Part shown: positions 13,091 through 29,710 of the stretch, in pieces
Numbering within the stretch: position 1 is the first letter of the stretch
Layout of the letters: each line of letters begins with the position of its first letter
Program-made: the position numbers and the translations under genes
Notes under the pieces: model-generated
The model's database searches: none
Told to the model about the DNA's origin: nothing
What the model saw: the letters and a program-made list of their open reading frames with translations, nothing else
Source: Whitmania pigra
Lineage: Eukaryota > Annelida > Clitellata > Hirudinida > Haemopidae
Reading direction: 5' to 3'
DNA length: 64,000 nucleotides
Assembly (NCBI GenBank): GCA_021613335.1
Contig: JAJTWR010000392.1
Coordinates: 420,001-484,000 of the forward strand

Positions 13091-15660
13091 GTTGTTGTTA
13101 ATTAAATTATTTAATATTAATATTTGCTAAGGAGACTTGCCGACATAATGTCTTAACATACATTTTAAAGCATATGATGCATAAATTTGAAATTGTTTTT
13201 ATTTTACGTTAAAAATTCAATACTAGAATTATTGATCAAGTTCGACATAAATAATCGAAAAGTAGCTGTGCGACGGATGTTAAGATTTTTGTTACTAACT
13301 CAAATAGACTCTGATTAAAGATATTACAAAAATATATTAGCATTATATAAGAATAACATAACCATAACAAAATTTGAAAAATAAACTTTCAGTAAACTGC
13401 AATTGATATTGCTAATCACCACAGTTACTAAATTGTTAATGGATCATTAAGTAATGCAACTGTTTAATTAAACGATTTAATTTAAGTATGGTTTTAAAAC
13501 ATCAATTGTTTATTACACACTAATTAGATGGTTTTGTATAACTATACGACTCTAAATAAACCCCAAATATGATAAACCACTAATGTAAACTGGCGTGACA
13601 TGAGGATCTCTCACATGAACCAGGTGAAAGCTACAAAAGTTCTTGTGCTTTTAGTTAAATAAATATTTGTTTAAATGTTTGTTGAAGAGTTTGAAGTGAT
13701 TTTAAAATCAATTATTAAATTAAAAATTAAAGCAAATTTAAAAAACAAAAATTTTCAAATATATCTTGTTATACTCGATAGTAGATTTGTACATCGCGTA
13801 TTTGTAGAACGCATGCTTTTAAATTGAAATATTAATTTGAGTCCTAAATAAGAACAAGTAATTTGCCATGCTAATGCAAATGTGAAATAAAAGTAAGAAG
13901 TAAGTATTGTATGAATTCTGTTGTTGGGATTTCGAATTTCGTCACTTGATAATCACGTGAGAACAGCAAAACATCATGAATTCTCATGACCCACATGAGA
14001 ACTGAGAACATGTTTACAGGAATCAATCTTCTTCTTCAATCAATTTTTTCTGGTGGAGATCATTTATGAATTTCACTAACAGAAAATAAATGATTGTGGA
14101 GTTTATTTATTCCTAACGAGCTGATCCCAGAAATAATAAATAATGATAATAAGAATTTATTCATGATAATACCAATAAATATCTGCTTTTATAATCTCTG
14201 AGACTCTAATCCTATGGAGCTATCCCACAGTTCTTACTCAGAAATTGGTTCTCATTGCTTTCAGAATGTATCTTTGCGAATTTCACATTAAAAAACAAAA
14301 ACAGATTTCAACTTTAAACCGATTATGTCGATGCCACGATGCGGAACCCTCTGGCATATAGAAAGCAAACCGATCAACAAATGAGTAATAGTGGTGACTA
14401 AAACAACAATGAGTCATGGCATGACTTTCTTGTAACTATGAGTCAAATCATAATCATCTTTCATTTCTTATTTGCTTCTTCCAAAATGGAGACAACGGTA
14501 AAAAATATTTCAAGGCCATACTCACCACCTTCAGCAGTGTCTCCGTGTTAAATTTATTTAGATTGTAAAAAAACTACCAAAAAACCAATAATAATGACCA
14601 ATAATAATGACATTATTATTCTCACCGAATTATTAATTAATTTATTCTGCATAATAAATCCACGATGGCAGCACGGATTCGAATCCCGTTGCGGGAGCAC
14701 CGCCTTAATCATAACATTAACTTAATAATAACATTAACATAAAAAATATATATTAAAACATATATAAAAAATAACAAAATTTGTATAATGTCATTTGGGT
14801 TTATTTTGTAATAATTAGTAAGCCACAAGAAAATTAATAACTGCAAACGCTTTATCGTAACTAGTTTTTCCACAATTGGTGTTAATTGAAATTTGACTGT
14901 AAAATATATTCATTTCATTTTATATTTATTCATTATTCACAACTCTTATTATAAACATACAATTCATATTACAAACATACAAATTTTGTTAAACAAAAGT
15001 TTAAAGTCAGACTCTCAGTCGAGAGTTAAATTAAATAATAATAATAATGCATTAATTAGTGGAAAGTCTTAAATTTGGCTAATAATATAAATATAAATTT
15101 TAATTTTATCCAAAAAGAAACAAAGTCTCAAAGTCGGAAGGAAATGAATTATATAAGACCTTTTCACAAAGCCTTACAGCAAAACATTACAATGAAGAGA
15201 AATTTGAAAGCCTCATATTTTAGCACTGAATGAATGCCTAGCGGTTAAAACATGGGCGTCAATGCATGTGAATTTGGTGACGTCAATCTATTTAGGTTAA
15301 TCATATCACAATTTATTAATAAGTATTAAAATATTTTTAAAACTCTAGCAACGGTTGTCTAACTTTTAGGAACTTAAAACTAAATTATATTGAATTAATC
15401 ATTTTTATTCGAAAATTTATATAGCATTTTGAGATCCATTTTGTTAAAATCGATCCATTTTTATATATCTGGAAATATCACAATATTTTCATACTTAGTT
15501 GATTATTTAATTAAATATTACATAGCTAAAAGCCTTTATTAAATGTTAGCAATATTGCTTTGAAATTATCAATATTGGTTCTTAGTTTATATCTTAAATG
15601 TTAAAAAAGGAAGTTAAATGGAAAGATGGTTTTACAGCTTTTTAATATTATTATACTTAT
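12131..15660. other. Gene-free AT-rich spacer
   Basis: No supported coding region. It contains the 59-bp tandem duplication (12513-12621) and a (TTA)n run at about 13025-13092. There is a short tRNA-like T-arm resemblance at 14680-14705 (GGATTCGAATCCCG) with no matching 5' half. Confidence 0.5.
12513..12621 (+). repeat. Two-unit 59-bp tandem duplication
   Basis: The unit beginning 'gaaaatggaaaatattttgg' (12513) is repeated from 12572 with few changes, through 'gcagacacgtt' in both units. Confidence 0.85.
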
Positions 15661-15882
15661 TTATTTATTATTATTTATTATAACTATTCTAATAATAATG
15701 CTATGGTTAAAATTTTTATTTTTGTTGCTGAAGATAAGATTGGTTTTAATCCTTTGTAGGATGTAAGAAATTACATTCTCACTTCTTCTATCATGTTCCG
15801 GTTTTTCGTATGAATTGATCAAACATCTAGCTTGAATACATATTGAAAATGTAATAAATAAATCAAAAAATATCGATAACAT
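15661..15882 (-). CDS. Possible small secreted peptide ORF (73 aa)
   Basis: An open frame from ATG at 15882 begins with a hydrophobic leader (MLSIFFDLFITFSICIQA) and continues with a charged segment containing one cysteine. Its AT-rich, Ile/Asn-rich C-terminus is of the kind that arises by chance here. It lies divergently to the TATA box of the MMP gene at 16241, about 270 bp away. I recognise no family. It could equally be a chance frame or a first exon. Weak support. Confidence 0.2.
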   Translation of the reverse strand: MLSIFFDLFITFSICIQARCLINSYEKPEHDRRSENVISYILQRIKTNLIFSNKNKNFNHSIIIRIVIINNNK

Positions 15883-16044
15883 CGTTGTCAACAAATAACC
15901 AATGGTGGAAACATCTAGTACTCATTGTTCGTTCACGATAAATATTCATTTATATTCATTAAATATTCATTAAATGTCCTTTGCAATCAGCAAATGCGTC
16001 TACGTGACACCAAATTGGGCGTCTCTTTTGTGGGAATCAATGAA

Positions 16045-16051
16045 TGACTCA
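16045..16051 (+). promoter_or_regulatory. AP-1-type site (TGACTCA)
   Basis: A perfect TGACTCA lies about 110 bp upstream of the TATA box at 16157. Vertebrate MMP promoters commonly carry an AP-1 site near the TATA box, so this is a plausible control element. A 7-bp match alone is weak evidence. Confidence 0.4.
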
Positions 16052-16156
16052 GTTTTGACCACCATCATCATCATTATTATTAATATCATAATTTATGAAT
16101 CACGATTATAATAACAATTTGTGACTCTCTCGAGTGAGGACAGTTTATTGTCAGGT

Positions 16157-16165
16157 TATAAAAAG
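16157..16165 (+). promoter_or_regulatory. TATA box of MMP gene at 16241
   Basis: GTTATAAAAAG, about 80 bp before the start codon. It is followed by a GC-richer leader. Confidence 0.65.
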
Positions 16166-16240
16166 CCACTGCACAGACCTCGCGAACAGTCGTTAAACAG
16201 TTTGAAACCATTTGCGAACATTTAGGACCTTTGTCGGATC

Positions 16241-19031
<2,791 letters not shown>

Positions 19032-19918
19032 AGAGATTTTTCAAAATCAAAATCTTTTTTGAATTTTCGGCTGATCTTGCCTGCATGATTTGAAGTGGAG
19101 TTTTTCAATTGCATCCAAAAACATTTACGTAACGACTTTTAAGTAAAGAAAGTTTTTTTATACTTTTGGAATTTTGGGTGTGATTCTTTTAAAAAGTCTG
19201 CTTGTGTTGATGCTGTTGTTCAAGTGCTGTTTGTCGACTAATGTCATTTTTGACTTCGAAAGATTCTTCTTTCTCAAAGATCATTCTTTTCGTCTTAAAT
19301 TCTCTAATTTGGGGTCCCTTTTAAAATGTTTTTCCTCATTTCTTTAAATTTGATGTTTATTTTACTTAATAAATCATTCAAATTGCAACTAATTGTGCTC
19401 TTGTCTTTATTCGTAATTTTTAAAGTTTAGTAAAAAATAAAGTAGAAGTTTGGAATTGCATAAAAAAGATTTATGTTAAGATTTTCAAGTAAAAAAAATT
19501 TATTTAACTAAAATTCGTGTTTAGAATCTTAGAGGCAGTCTGATTAAATTAAGAACATTTAATGGATAGTGACAAAATAACAATTTGATACAAATTATTA
19601 TGATAAAAAGATTAAAACTATCAAATTAGTATTTTTTATTGAATTATCATGAATACAATTTATTTCAAAAATCTAAGAAATAAAGCGAAATGAAATATAA
19701 ATAACAAGAGGTAAATTATAACTACACTAAAATTAATAAAAATATGAAATATGTCTTTCTCAAAGATGGAAAACATCAGATTTTACAACAATTACTTAAA
19801 ACTATTTTCTGAGAACATATTAGGCGTCTCTCGGAAAAATGAAAAAAAACTGCTTTTGTGTGTCATGAAAAACATCTTTTTGACGTCATGACATACATGA
19901 AATGCTACTAATATTATT

Positions 19919-20270
<352 letters not shown>

Positions 20271-20619
20271 CATCATCTAATCTCTTGAGAAATATTCTCA
20301 CGAACGTCATTGGTTGTTTTCAACTAAGAGATGCCTTATACCGAAAACAATTTTTTTTAATCTTAACAGGAAATAAATCTTTTCTGGTTCTTGTTTGATG
20401 CACATTCTGAGAAAATTATTGACTGCCCCTTAATACTAATGTGAGAGATTGAATAAAGATTGGAAAATAATAGAAGGAAATAAAAAATTATTTTACAATA
20501 GAATTGTGTTAATAATAATTTTATCGATAATATTTTATTGATAATTTATAATTTTATGTTGTAGAATATTGTGAGAAACACTTTGAAATATGATTGATGT
20601 TAACACTGCTTCTCTGACC

Positions 20620-20879
20620 CAGGGACGTACCGAAGACAAATACATTGAGGAGCCAGTATTTCTCTTCTCCAAATAAAGGACATTTTTTATTGTTTGCAAA
20701 CAGGAACTATTATGACCAATTCAAAATTTGATAAAATTTAATAGCGCAACAGTCGTCGTACATGGAAATATCCGTGCAATGGCCTTAGAATAATAAACAT
20801 AAAATCTTTCAAACAAAAGTAAACAAAACATCAATAGTGCTAGTATCCGGCCCTTGATATTCGAATGGGCCTGACCCTG
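20620..20879. mobile_element. Possible short non-autonomous hAT-like element
   Basis: The interval starts CAGGGACGTACC and ends GGGCCTGACCCTG, giving short CAGGG/CCCTG termini. No flanking 8-bp duplication is visible, so the call is tentative. Confidence 0.3.
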
Positions 20880-20924
20880 AAAAATCAAAATAGGATTTAT
20901 GTTTACAATCAGGAAAGCTTGGCA

Positions 20925-21720
20925 ATCTTTGGACTCGTTGGAATAAGGTAATTGGCCATTGCCGCAAGTTTTATTTGATCCACTGAACCCATTATTTCAT
21001 TTAATAAGATTCTCATATTAGGAGCCTCTTGAGCTCTTATTTTGTTCTGCAATTCTTGCCCGCTTTGTAACATTATAGTAAGATGTTCATATTTAACTAC
21101 TGGTTTAATAGTCTCGTAAAAATTGATCTTTTAAGTTTTGTTCAATTTTCGGAATATAATCGAACACTGGGACATCGCTTTAAGTTGTACTTATGAGAAG
21201 TGCTCGGTTAATACTGCTAGAAATGTTTTTTGAACAGAGTTGTTGCTGTCTGGAACTCCCTACCAGACGAGGTGGTATCTGCCAGCACTTTGTTCCGATT
21301 TAAATCATTAATCCTTGACATTGATTTATCAAAATTTTTGTCAATTACTGAATAATCTGTGAACCGTTTATCCTCACTCGGTGTTGACCGTATGTCTTTC
21401 ATTTTTGCTGAGGCTGGTCGTATTAGTGGCTATTAGCAATTCGACCGGGTAATTAAATAAATAAAAATAAATAAATATTTTCCAACACATTTTACCCAGT
21501 TTTGTTCTATGTCAAAAGTAGAAGCAGCTGCCTATAATGACTGGTTTTCCATTATAGCTTGCCCAGACTCCGATTCTGTTCTAACTTCAGTCATTCTCAG
21601 GGCTGAAGTTGTCAGCTCAACATTTATTTCAATATCTTTTTCATCAAATGATTTTGATTGATTGTTCCACCGTTCAACCAATCACTTTGGCTGTCAATAG
21701 TTACCAGTTAATTTTATTTT
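20925..21720 (-). pseudogene. Decayed coding region of unknown family, split by a LINE tail
   Basis: On the - strand, coherent amphipathic protein sequence appears on both sides of an inserted + strand LINE tail. One side, at about 21490-21700, has pieces such as RWNNQSKSFDEKDIEINVEL and TTSALRMTEVRTESE. The other, at about 20925-21110, has KPVVKYEHLTIMLQSGQELQ and RILLNEIMGSVDQIKLAAM. Stops and frameshifts interrupt both. I do not recognise the family. It could be a retroelement gag-like protein or a lost gene. Confidence 0.4.
21214..21480 (+). mobile_element. 5'-truncated LINE tail
   Basis: Reads FLNRVVAVWNSLPDEVVSAS then TLFRFKSLI, the conserved C-terminal end of a LINE ORF2. It continues for about 40 residues to the stop and ends in an AAATAAATAAAAATAAATAAA tail. 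It interrupts the decayed coding region on the other strand. Confidence 0.85.
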
Positions 21721-21780
21721 CTTGTTAATCCTAAGTTGTAAAAGTCACCATTGAAAGGAGAATCAACATTCAATTCAACA

Positions 21781-23060
21781 TTTTTTTAGAAATTATATTT
21801 ATTTAACTACACAGAATTAAATTTAATAGTCAAATCAATATTCAATTTAACATTCAATTTAAGATCAAGACTTTAATTTAAGCGCCCTAAATTTCTGTCC
21901 GTGACCCTCAATGCGTGCGCAATCTATGGAGTGTAAACATTTTCTCGTAAGACTGAATCACTCAACAGTAACAGTCACATGAGAATCTTTTGTTAATCTC
22001 TATGGCCGTCAGAATCACCTGAACGTTGCAAAATCTCTAAGCTTTAGAGCTGGTACATTCTATTACTCTTTATGACTAATTTTGAGAAAGCCACTTATTT
22101 AATTCTCAATGAACATTTAATTCTCAAGACATTATTTGTCCAAAATGAGTCTAGAATAAATCTCCATTAGTAATTATAATTAAATAATTATGTAATTATG
22201 TGGGTTCTGGAAGACTAAAAAATTGTCTAAAAAAGGAGATGAATATCAGTTTGTCCTAAGACTAATCAAACTTCCACCTTATTCAAGGATCCACATTACG
22301 ATCTTGTTATTAATTATTAATTAATAATCCTGTTAATCTCATCTGACTCAGCGCGTTCAAACTTTGTGTAAACAGTTCGAAGTCGATTTTTATTTTTGTT
22401 TTTTAATTCACTTTAATTCCCACAGATATGTGAACCTCTTAATGCTGAATTTATAATTATTATTCAGCTACAGCTGATAATTAATTGGAGATAAATTTTG
22501 AATTAAATTTCATTTGATTATTTATTTGCTGTCGACAACGTTAGTTAATACGAAATATTTACATAATTACGAAACTAATATATCATATTAGAATTGATTG
22601 CTGCTGTTAACGTAGACCAAGAAAAATGTAGCAATAGAACTGCTTTGTTTATCATTACCCTTCTTGTTATTACTGTCAATACTACTAATGGATAGTATTA
22701 TTCCTAACCAACCGACCTAATGACAACAAATAAGTACAAAAAGAGACTTTAAGACTAACTTTTTTATTTAACTTATATTTTTAGTGCAACAAAATAAAAT
22801 AACAATTAATTAGCAATTAGGAGTTAATATTGTTGATGGATTATTATCTACTTTTACAAAAATTGACGTCTGCTTAGTACCCACTTTTTAACCCGCTAAA
22901 TATTCCGTAAAGCATTTCTTTTTCACATGGATAGGCGGAAACCCTAGAGTGTAATTCATGTCTTCAGAGAAACCGCTAATCCTTTGTTTAGCTGCCAGAC
23001 AATTCAATCATGACAATAGCTTCTGATTCACCACTTGTTTACGCTCGTCACGACATTATC
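21781..23060. other. Spacer upstream of MMP gene D
   Basis: AT-rich and non-coding. One TGACTCA (AP-1-like) lies at 22344-22350, about 700 bp before the TATA box. Nothing else recognisable. Confidence 0.45.
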
Positions 23061-23070
23061 GGTAAAACTG

Positions 23071-23080
23071 TTATATAAGA
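23071..23080 (+). promoter_or_regulatory. TATA box of MMP gene at 23152
   Basis: TTATATAAGA, about 75 bp before the start codon. It is followed by an AAGCTT-containing leader, as also seen in the copies at 29711 and 34602. Confidence 0.65.
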
Positions 23081-23151
23081 GCGCAACTCGAAGCTTAAAA
23101 AGCAATTAGTAAACAATTTTGAAGAGTAAACATTTACGATTAGAAACTATA

Positions 23152-25375
<2,224 letters not shown>

Positions 25376-26217
25376 GAAATTCTCTCCAGCAAAGTTAACT
25401 TGTACATGACACCTGAACTTAGGACAGTTTTCCTTTGGTCTATTGAATAGACTTTATTCCTTATTAGAATTGTAGCCTCAACATGTTTTTTTTTTGTCGA
25501 ATGTCTGCTATTTATTAGGTTCAAATTTTTTTGTTTGCACGACTGCATTCTCCATTGAATGCGAAAGATTTGCATTAGATCATGATTTGTAATAGATGTT
25601 TAGTCATGCAATAAATGTTATTTGCAACAAAGGTTTTATCATATGTTAACTTATTAAAAAAAGTTATTAGTTTAAACTAAAACAGAAAATACAAGATTCG
25701 CTCTAATATTCTCAGGTTTTTAATCCACAAGGATTTGAAAATATTTCTAGATAGTTTATTAAAATATATTTGGTTTATTATTTTATTAATTTGTTTATCA
25801 AAATATATTTTGATATTACTTTCCAAACGACCTTAGGTTACTCGTTTCTCAAATAGGTAGGAAAACTCATAATGTTTATCGATGTTCCATGTACCATTGA
25901 TTAAGCCTTAATAACTGCAAGTAAGTTGGTACAGAATAATATAAAAGTGCTCAGTGTAAAACATCTTAACTATTAAGTTACACGTGGTAACAGTTAATCA
26001 TGGCATCGTGGAAGTTTTGACGGTACAAAAATAAAGAAATTTGTATTTTCAAAGATTCCATGGAAATGGAATTTGCCAAAAATTAAATGGAAGATGGAGT
26101 CGATTAGAGTCATAATTTCAGAAAATGAAGAAACAAGATATCTCTTAAAAATGATAATGTGCAGATATATATAAAATATTTAAATAACTGGTCTAACAAT
26201 TTTATCACCTTCACATC
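25376..26217. other. Spacer downstream of MMP gene D
   Basis: 3' flank of gene D, then AT-rich DNA up to the hAT element. No gene supported. Confidence 0.45.
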
Positions 26218-26674
26218 TATTAGGGCAGTGCTCCCCAACCTTTTTATCGCCGCGGACCAGTCAATGTTTGATGATTTTACCGCGGCCCGCTTGTGATGGT
26301 GGGTTGATTGTTTACATTTTGATTTAATAATTTTAATTTAATTATATTTAAACATGCATTCAAATTAAAATACAGTAACTCCGAAATATGAATATATAGT
26401 GATTTAACATTTTAACCCACTAGAACGCTAAAACAATGAGAACTCTGGTCTTGTTTCATTGCATAGACACTGTGCTTTCTGGGGGTAATAGTAAACAATG
26501 ACATCCGAAGTGTATTGCTTATGTCCAGATTATTCCGTTGTTTTAGTAGCTGTCACTTCAAAAAATTTTCACTTCAGGTCATTTTCCTCTGAAGGGACAG
26601 ATTGGGTTTATTGTGCAGGCTGAATATGTCACCATGTAAGCCAGTTTTGCAACCCATACCTTGCCACTGAAATG

Positions 26675-27830
26675 TAGACCCCCTAGCCGAATTTATTTTA
26701 AACTATGGCTGGCTGAGCAAAAAATCTGGCTGATATCCGGCTTAGCCGAATTCACGTGATTATTAAAAATTTCGGCTGAAAATAGGAATAATTCGGCTAA
26801 AATGTGGCTGAGTTTTAAAAAATGAACGAAACAAGTTTATCAACTAAGGGTTTTTTCAGTAACATTAATAATAGAAAATTATTGCACTATAATGTCAAAA
26901 TTGTCATGAATAAATGTCACACGGTGCAATCTTTCTGCAGACAAACTAGATCGCTTGCTGTTAGCAATCATGCCAGTAGTCGAAAACATGCATTCCACTG
27001 GAACTGATGTTGCTGATGCTGGTAATTGCATTTTGGCCAATTGTGATAAAAGTGGGAAAGAAACCACTGCTTCCAAAAGGTCAATACTTCTTCGCCATTA
27101 TCACAGCTCTTTGATGTCAAGTAGCTTGCGACTTCTACTGCTACCTGCGATACAGAATATTAACAGCAATTTTTACATTTTAACACACAAATAATTATTT
27201 GATAATAATTTATGGCAAGTGCATTTTTATTATGTTTATATATTTTATATATAATATTTTTCATATTCTTGCTCAAATACTATTAACAAGATTTCTATAC
27301 TAACCAAAGAACTCAAATCATTCCCTTGGTGAGTACTTTCTTACTGAAATTTTTCCCCATCTCGATAAATAGCTGTGCTTGAAATTGAATATTGAAATAT
27401 TAAAGAGATTTAGGAATATTTAGACTTTTCACAACCTTTAATACAACAATTGACAGTAATATACACACGAAAACGTGACAAAAGAAAATGGCGAATAAAA
27501 AACACAAATGCGATCAAAAGTAAACATTTTTTTAGAGCTGACACAATTATAGCAATCCCTTATAATTCGATTTTTATAGGTAAATATTGCTAAATATCAG
27601 TAAATATTTAGAATAGTTAATTAAATATTTTATATTTAAAACATTTATTTGTCGATGAACAAATTTGTAAATTAAATTTGAATTTATTTGGCGCTGTGAA
27701 ATAATTCGGCGGCTGGATCGAATCGCACTTTATGGCGGCGATTTAGGCTAGCCGAAAAAGTTTCGGCGGATTTTTGGCGTAATTGAAATGTTCGGCGGAT
27801 TTGGCTAAATGGCGGCGGCTAGGAGGTCTA
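26675..27830. mobile_element. Second hAT element nested in the first
   Basis: The termini TAGACCCCCTAGCCG and (reverse complement) TAGACCTCCTAGCCG are inverted repeats. A perfect 8-bp target duplication CTGAAATG flanks it (26667-26674 and 27831-27838). Its ends carry repeated GGCTAGCCGAA-like subterminal motifs. It contains the C-terminal piece of a hAT transposase on the - strand and is internally deleted. Confidence 0.9.
26888..27076 (-). pseudogene. hAT transposase C-terminal (dimerisation) fragment
   Basis: Reads FPLLSQLAKMQLPASATSVP followed by VECMFSTTGMI and LSAERLHRVTFIHDNFD. This is the conserved hAT C-terminal dimerisation region (SAxxVExxFSxxGxI...). Only this end of the transposase remains inside the inner element. 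Confidence 0.85.
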
Positions 27831-28205
27831 CTGAAATGTGCTGCCAAAGGTGACTTCTTTTCTGAGAGAAATCATAGCAATGACTCTCGTAATTCAAATA
27901 TTCTGGTTATCGATTTGCCTGTGGATAATCATCTTATTTCTATGCATAAGAGAAGACATCTGATCTCTGCGTTTATGTCCTCACAAACAGGCGAGAGTTA
28001 AGTGCTTGTGCTTTGATATGGCTAATAACTTTAACGACATCAATCAATACGCTGTCAAAAAAACACTCTAACAAAGATATGGATATGTCGTTCTCTTGCC
28101 CTACAAATCATTTTTTGCAAATAAAATGGAAGTAATTTATTTATATTCCTTGGGCGGCCCGGTACCATTTGATCTATGGACAGGTTCGGGACCACTGTAT
28201 TATGA

Positions 28206-29625
28206 AATCGAAAAGCACTTAGAAGATCGGCTAAAAGAAAACAAAACCAAAATGAAAATGTCAATGGATGACCAAGAGATGCAGAGTTCAAAACATAGCT
28301 CGAGCTTCTAATAGTATTTGTGTAACGCTCTCTAAGACATGATTAACGAAGTTCTGATGTCCCGTGCTGTGTCTTTTAAAGTTTTTTTATCCTGAACATA
28401 ATCCAGATAACACTTTTTTTAATTAAATTTTAATTTTAAGACGATCCAGACAAAACAAAACTGAAGCACAAGCAAACAAATTCATAATTTCCCAAAGGGA
28501 TTTTAAGGCAACAGAATTTTGGAGTTACAATATAAGGAATGCGAGACATATTAATTAATGTGAGGGTGTGCTAAAAGAGGTTCCAAAAAGTAAAAATCAT
28601 AGAATCTGTGAAAGAATAAGAATGTCTTAAATTCCATTTAATGCAAAAAAAACCTGTAATTTTTAACGATAACAAGAAGGCTTAAGTATAGTTTAAGACA
28701 ATAATAAAAAGTAATTGTTTTATAAAAAAATTAATATAAAATATTTTTTTTGAATTTATTGAATTACGATCAAATTGTGAAAATGTTATAAAAATCCTAA
28801 GTTTTAAATTTTGTAAATATTCAATTGGAATTTTTGCTTCACATCCTCACAACATTTTGCAACAATTTGGATTGAAAAAGATGCGGGTTCTTGAATAATA
28901 AAAATATAAGGTAAAAGAATATTGCTGTTGTAATCAAGTACATAATAATTACAATATACCATTTTTGAGGATTTTTTATCGTAAATTGACATAAAACATG
29001 TATTTAATGTAAAAATTTAATGTCACGTTTCGTTAAACGTCTATACTATTTTTCCTGAAATATTAAATGAATAATAATTCAATGAAACAACAGTAGCATT
29101 CATATAACTTTAAGTTAATTCATTAAATAAAATCAGAATTCAAGAAACTGTTAGCTGACAACATGTAAAAGGTGATAACAGGTAAGAAGTGAGTCTTGAA
29201 TGATGAGTTTGGACTGCTGAGGTATTCGACCAGCCAATCACCCATTCAACCAACCAATCAATCAATCATCCAATCATTACTTTCAATTACTACTGCTCTC
29301 CTTAAAGCTTTTGAACCTGAATATTAACGGCATTAAATGTTTTAGGAGAATTTTTTAGATTTTTCAAGCTAAGTCATAATGCTTCAAAAATTTAATTTGA
29401 ACCAGTCAGATAGGTGCAAACATTAACGGTGCCATGTCCGAAGAATTGGCAAACATGCTTTTTTAAGTGATCAATTTATGTAAAATGATATAAAAATAGC
29501 ATTAGACTCACTCACAGTATATGGAGAAGTACTGATTTTTATCAAACATCAAACATTTCTGATCGACTGTGACATTGTCCATTAACGCAAATTGAGTTGA
29601 TTTTTTGGCAGGACATTGTCGACAA
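28206..29625. other. Spacer upstream of MMP gene E
   Basis: AT-rich. A short ATCA-rich stretch occurs at about 29225-29275. A short open frame just after the hAT end (28200-28310) has no recognisable homology. No gene supported. Confidence 0.45.
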
Positions 29626-29630
29626 GATTA

Positions 29631-29640
29631 TTATAAAAAG
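29631..29640 (+). promoter_or_regulatory. TATA box of MMP gene at 29711
   Basis: TTATAAAAAG, about 75 bp upstream of the start codon. The flank is nearly identical to that of the duplicate at 34543. Confidence 0.65.
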
Positions 29641-29710
29641 CCTCAACTAGAAGCTTAATATCAGATGATATCAGAGTCTAAAAAGTATAACTTTGAGAAT
29701 AGCTATCTTA

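Larger units (their letters stand above)
26226..28197. mobile_element. hAT transposon remnant (outer element of a nest)
   Basis: The left end CAGTGCTCCCCAACC and the reverse complement of the right end CAGTGGTCCCGAACC form hAT-type inverted termini. Flanks TATTAGGG and TATTATGA look like a decayed 8-bp target duplication. Without the inner insertion the element is about 0.8 kb. Its left part (about 26480-26600), read in reverse, matches the end of the transposase relic at 56900-56995, so this is a deleted copy of that ZBED5-like family. It cannot be autonomous. Confidence 0.8.

Noticed and set aside
14675..14710. tRNA gene
   Set aside because: Only a T-arm-like segment (GGATTCGAATCCCG) is present. 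There is no acceptor pairing, D arm or anticodon arm upstream.
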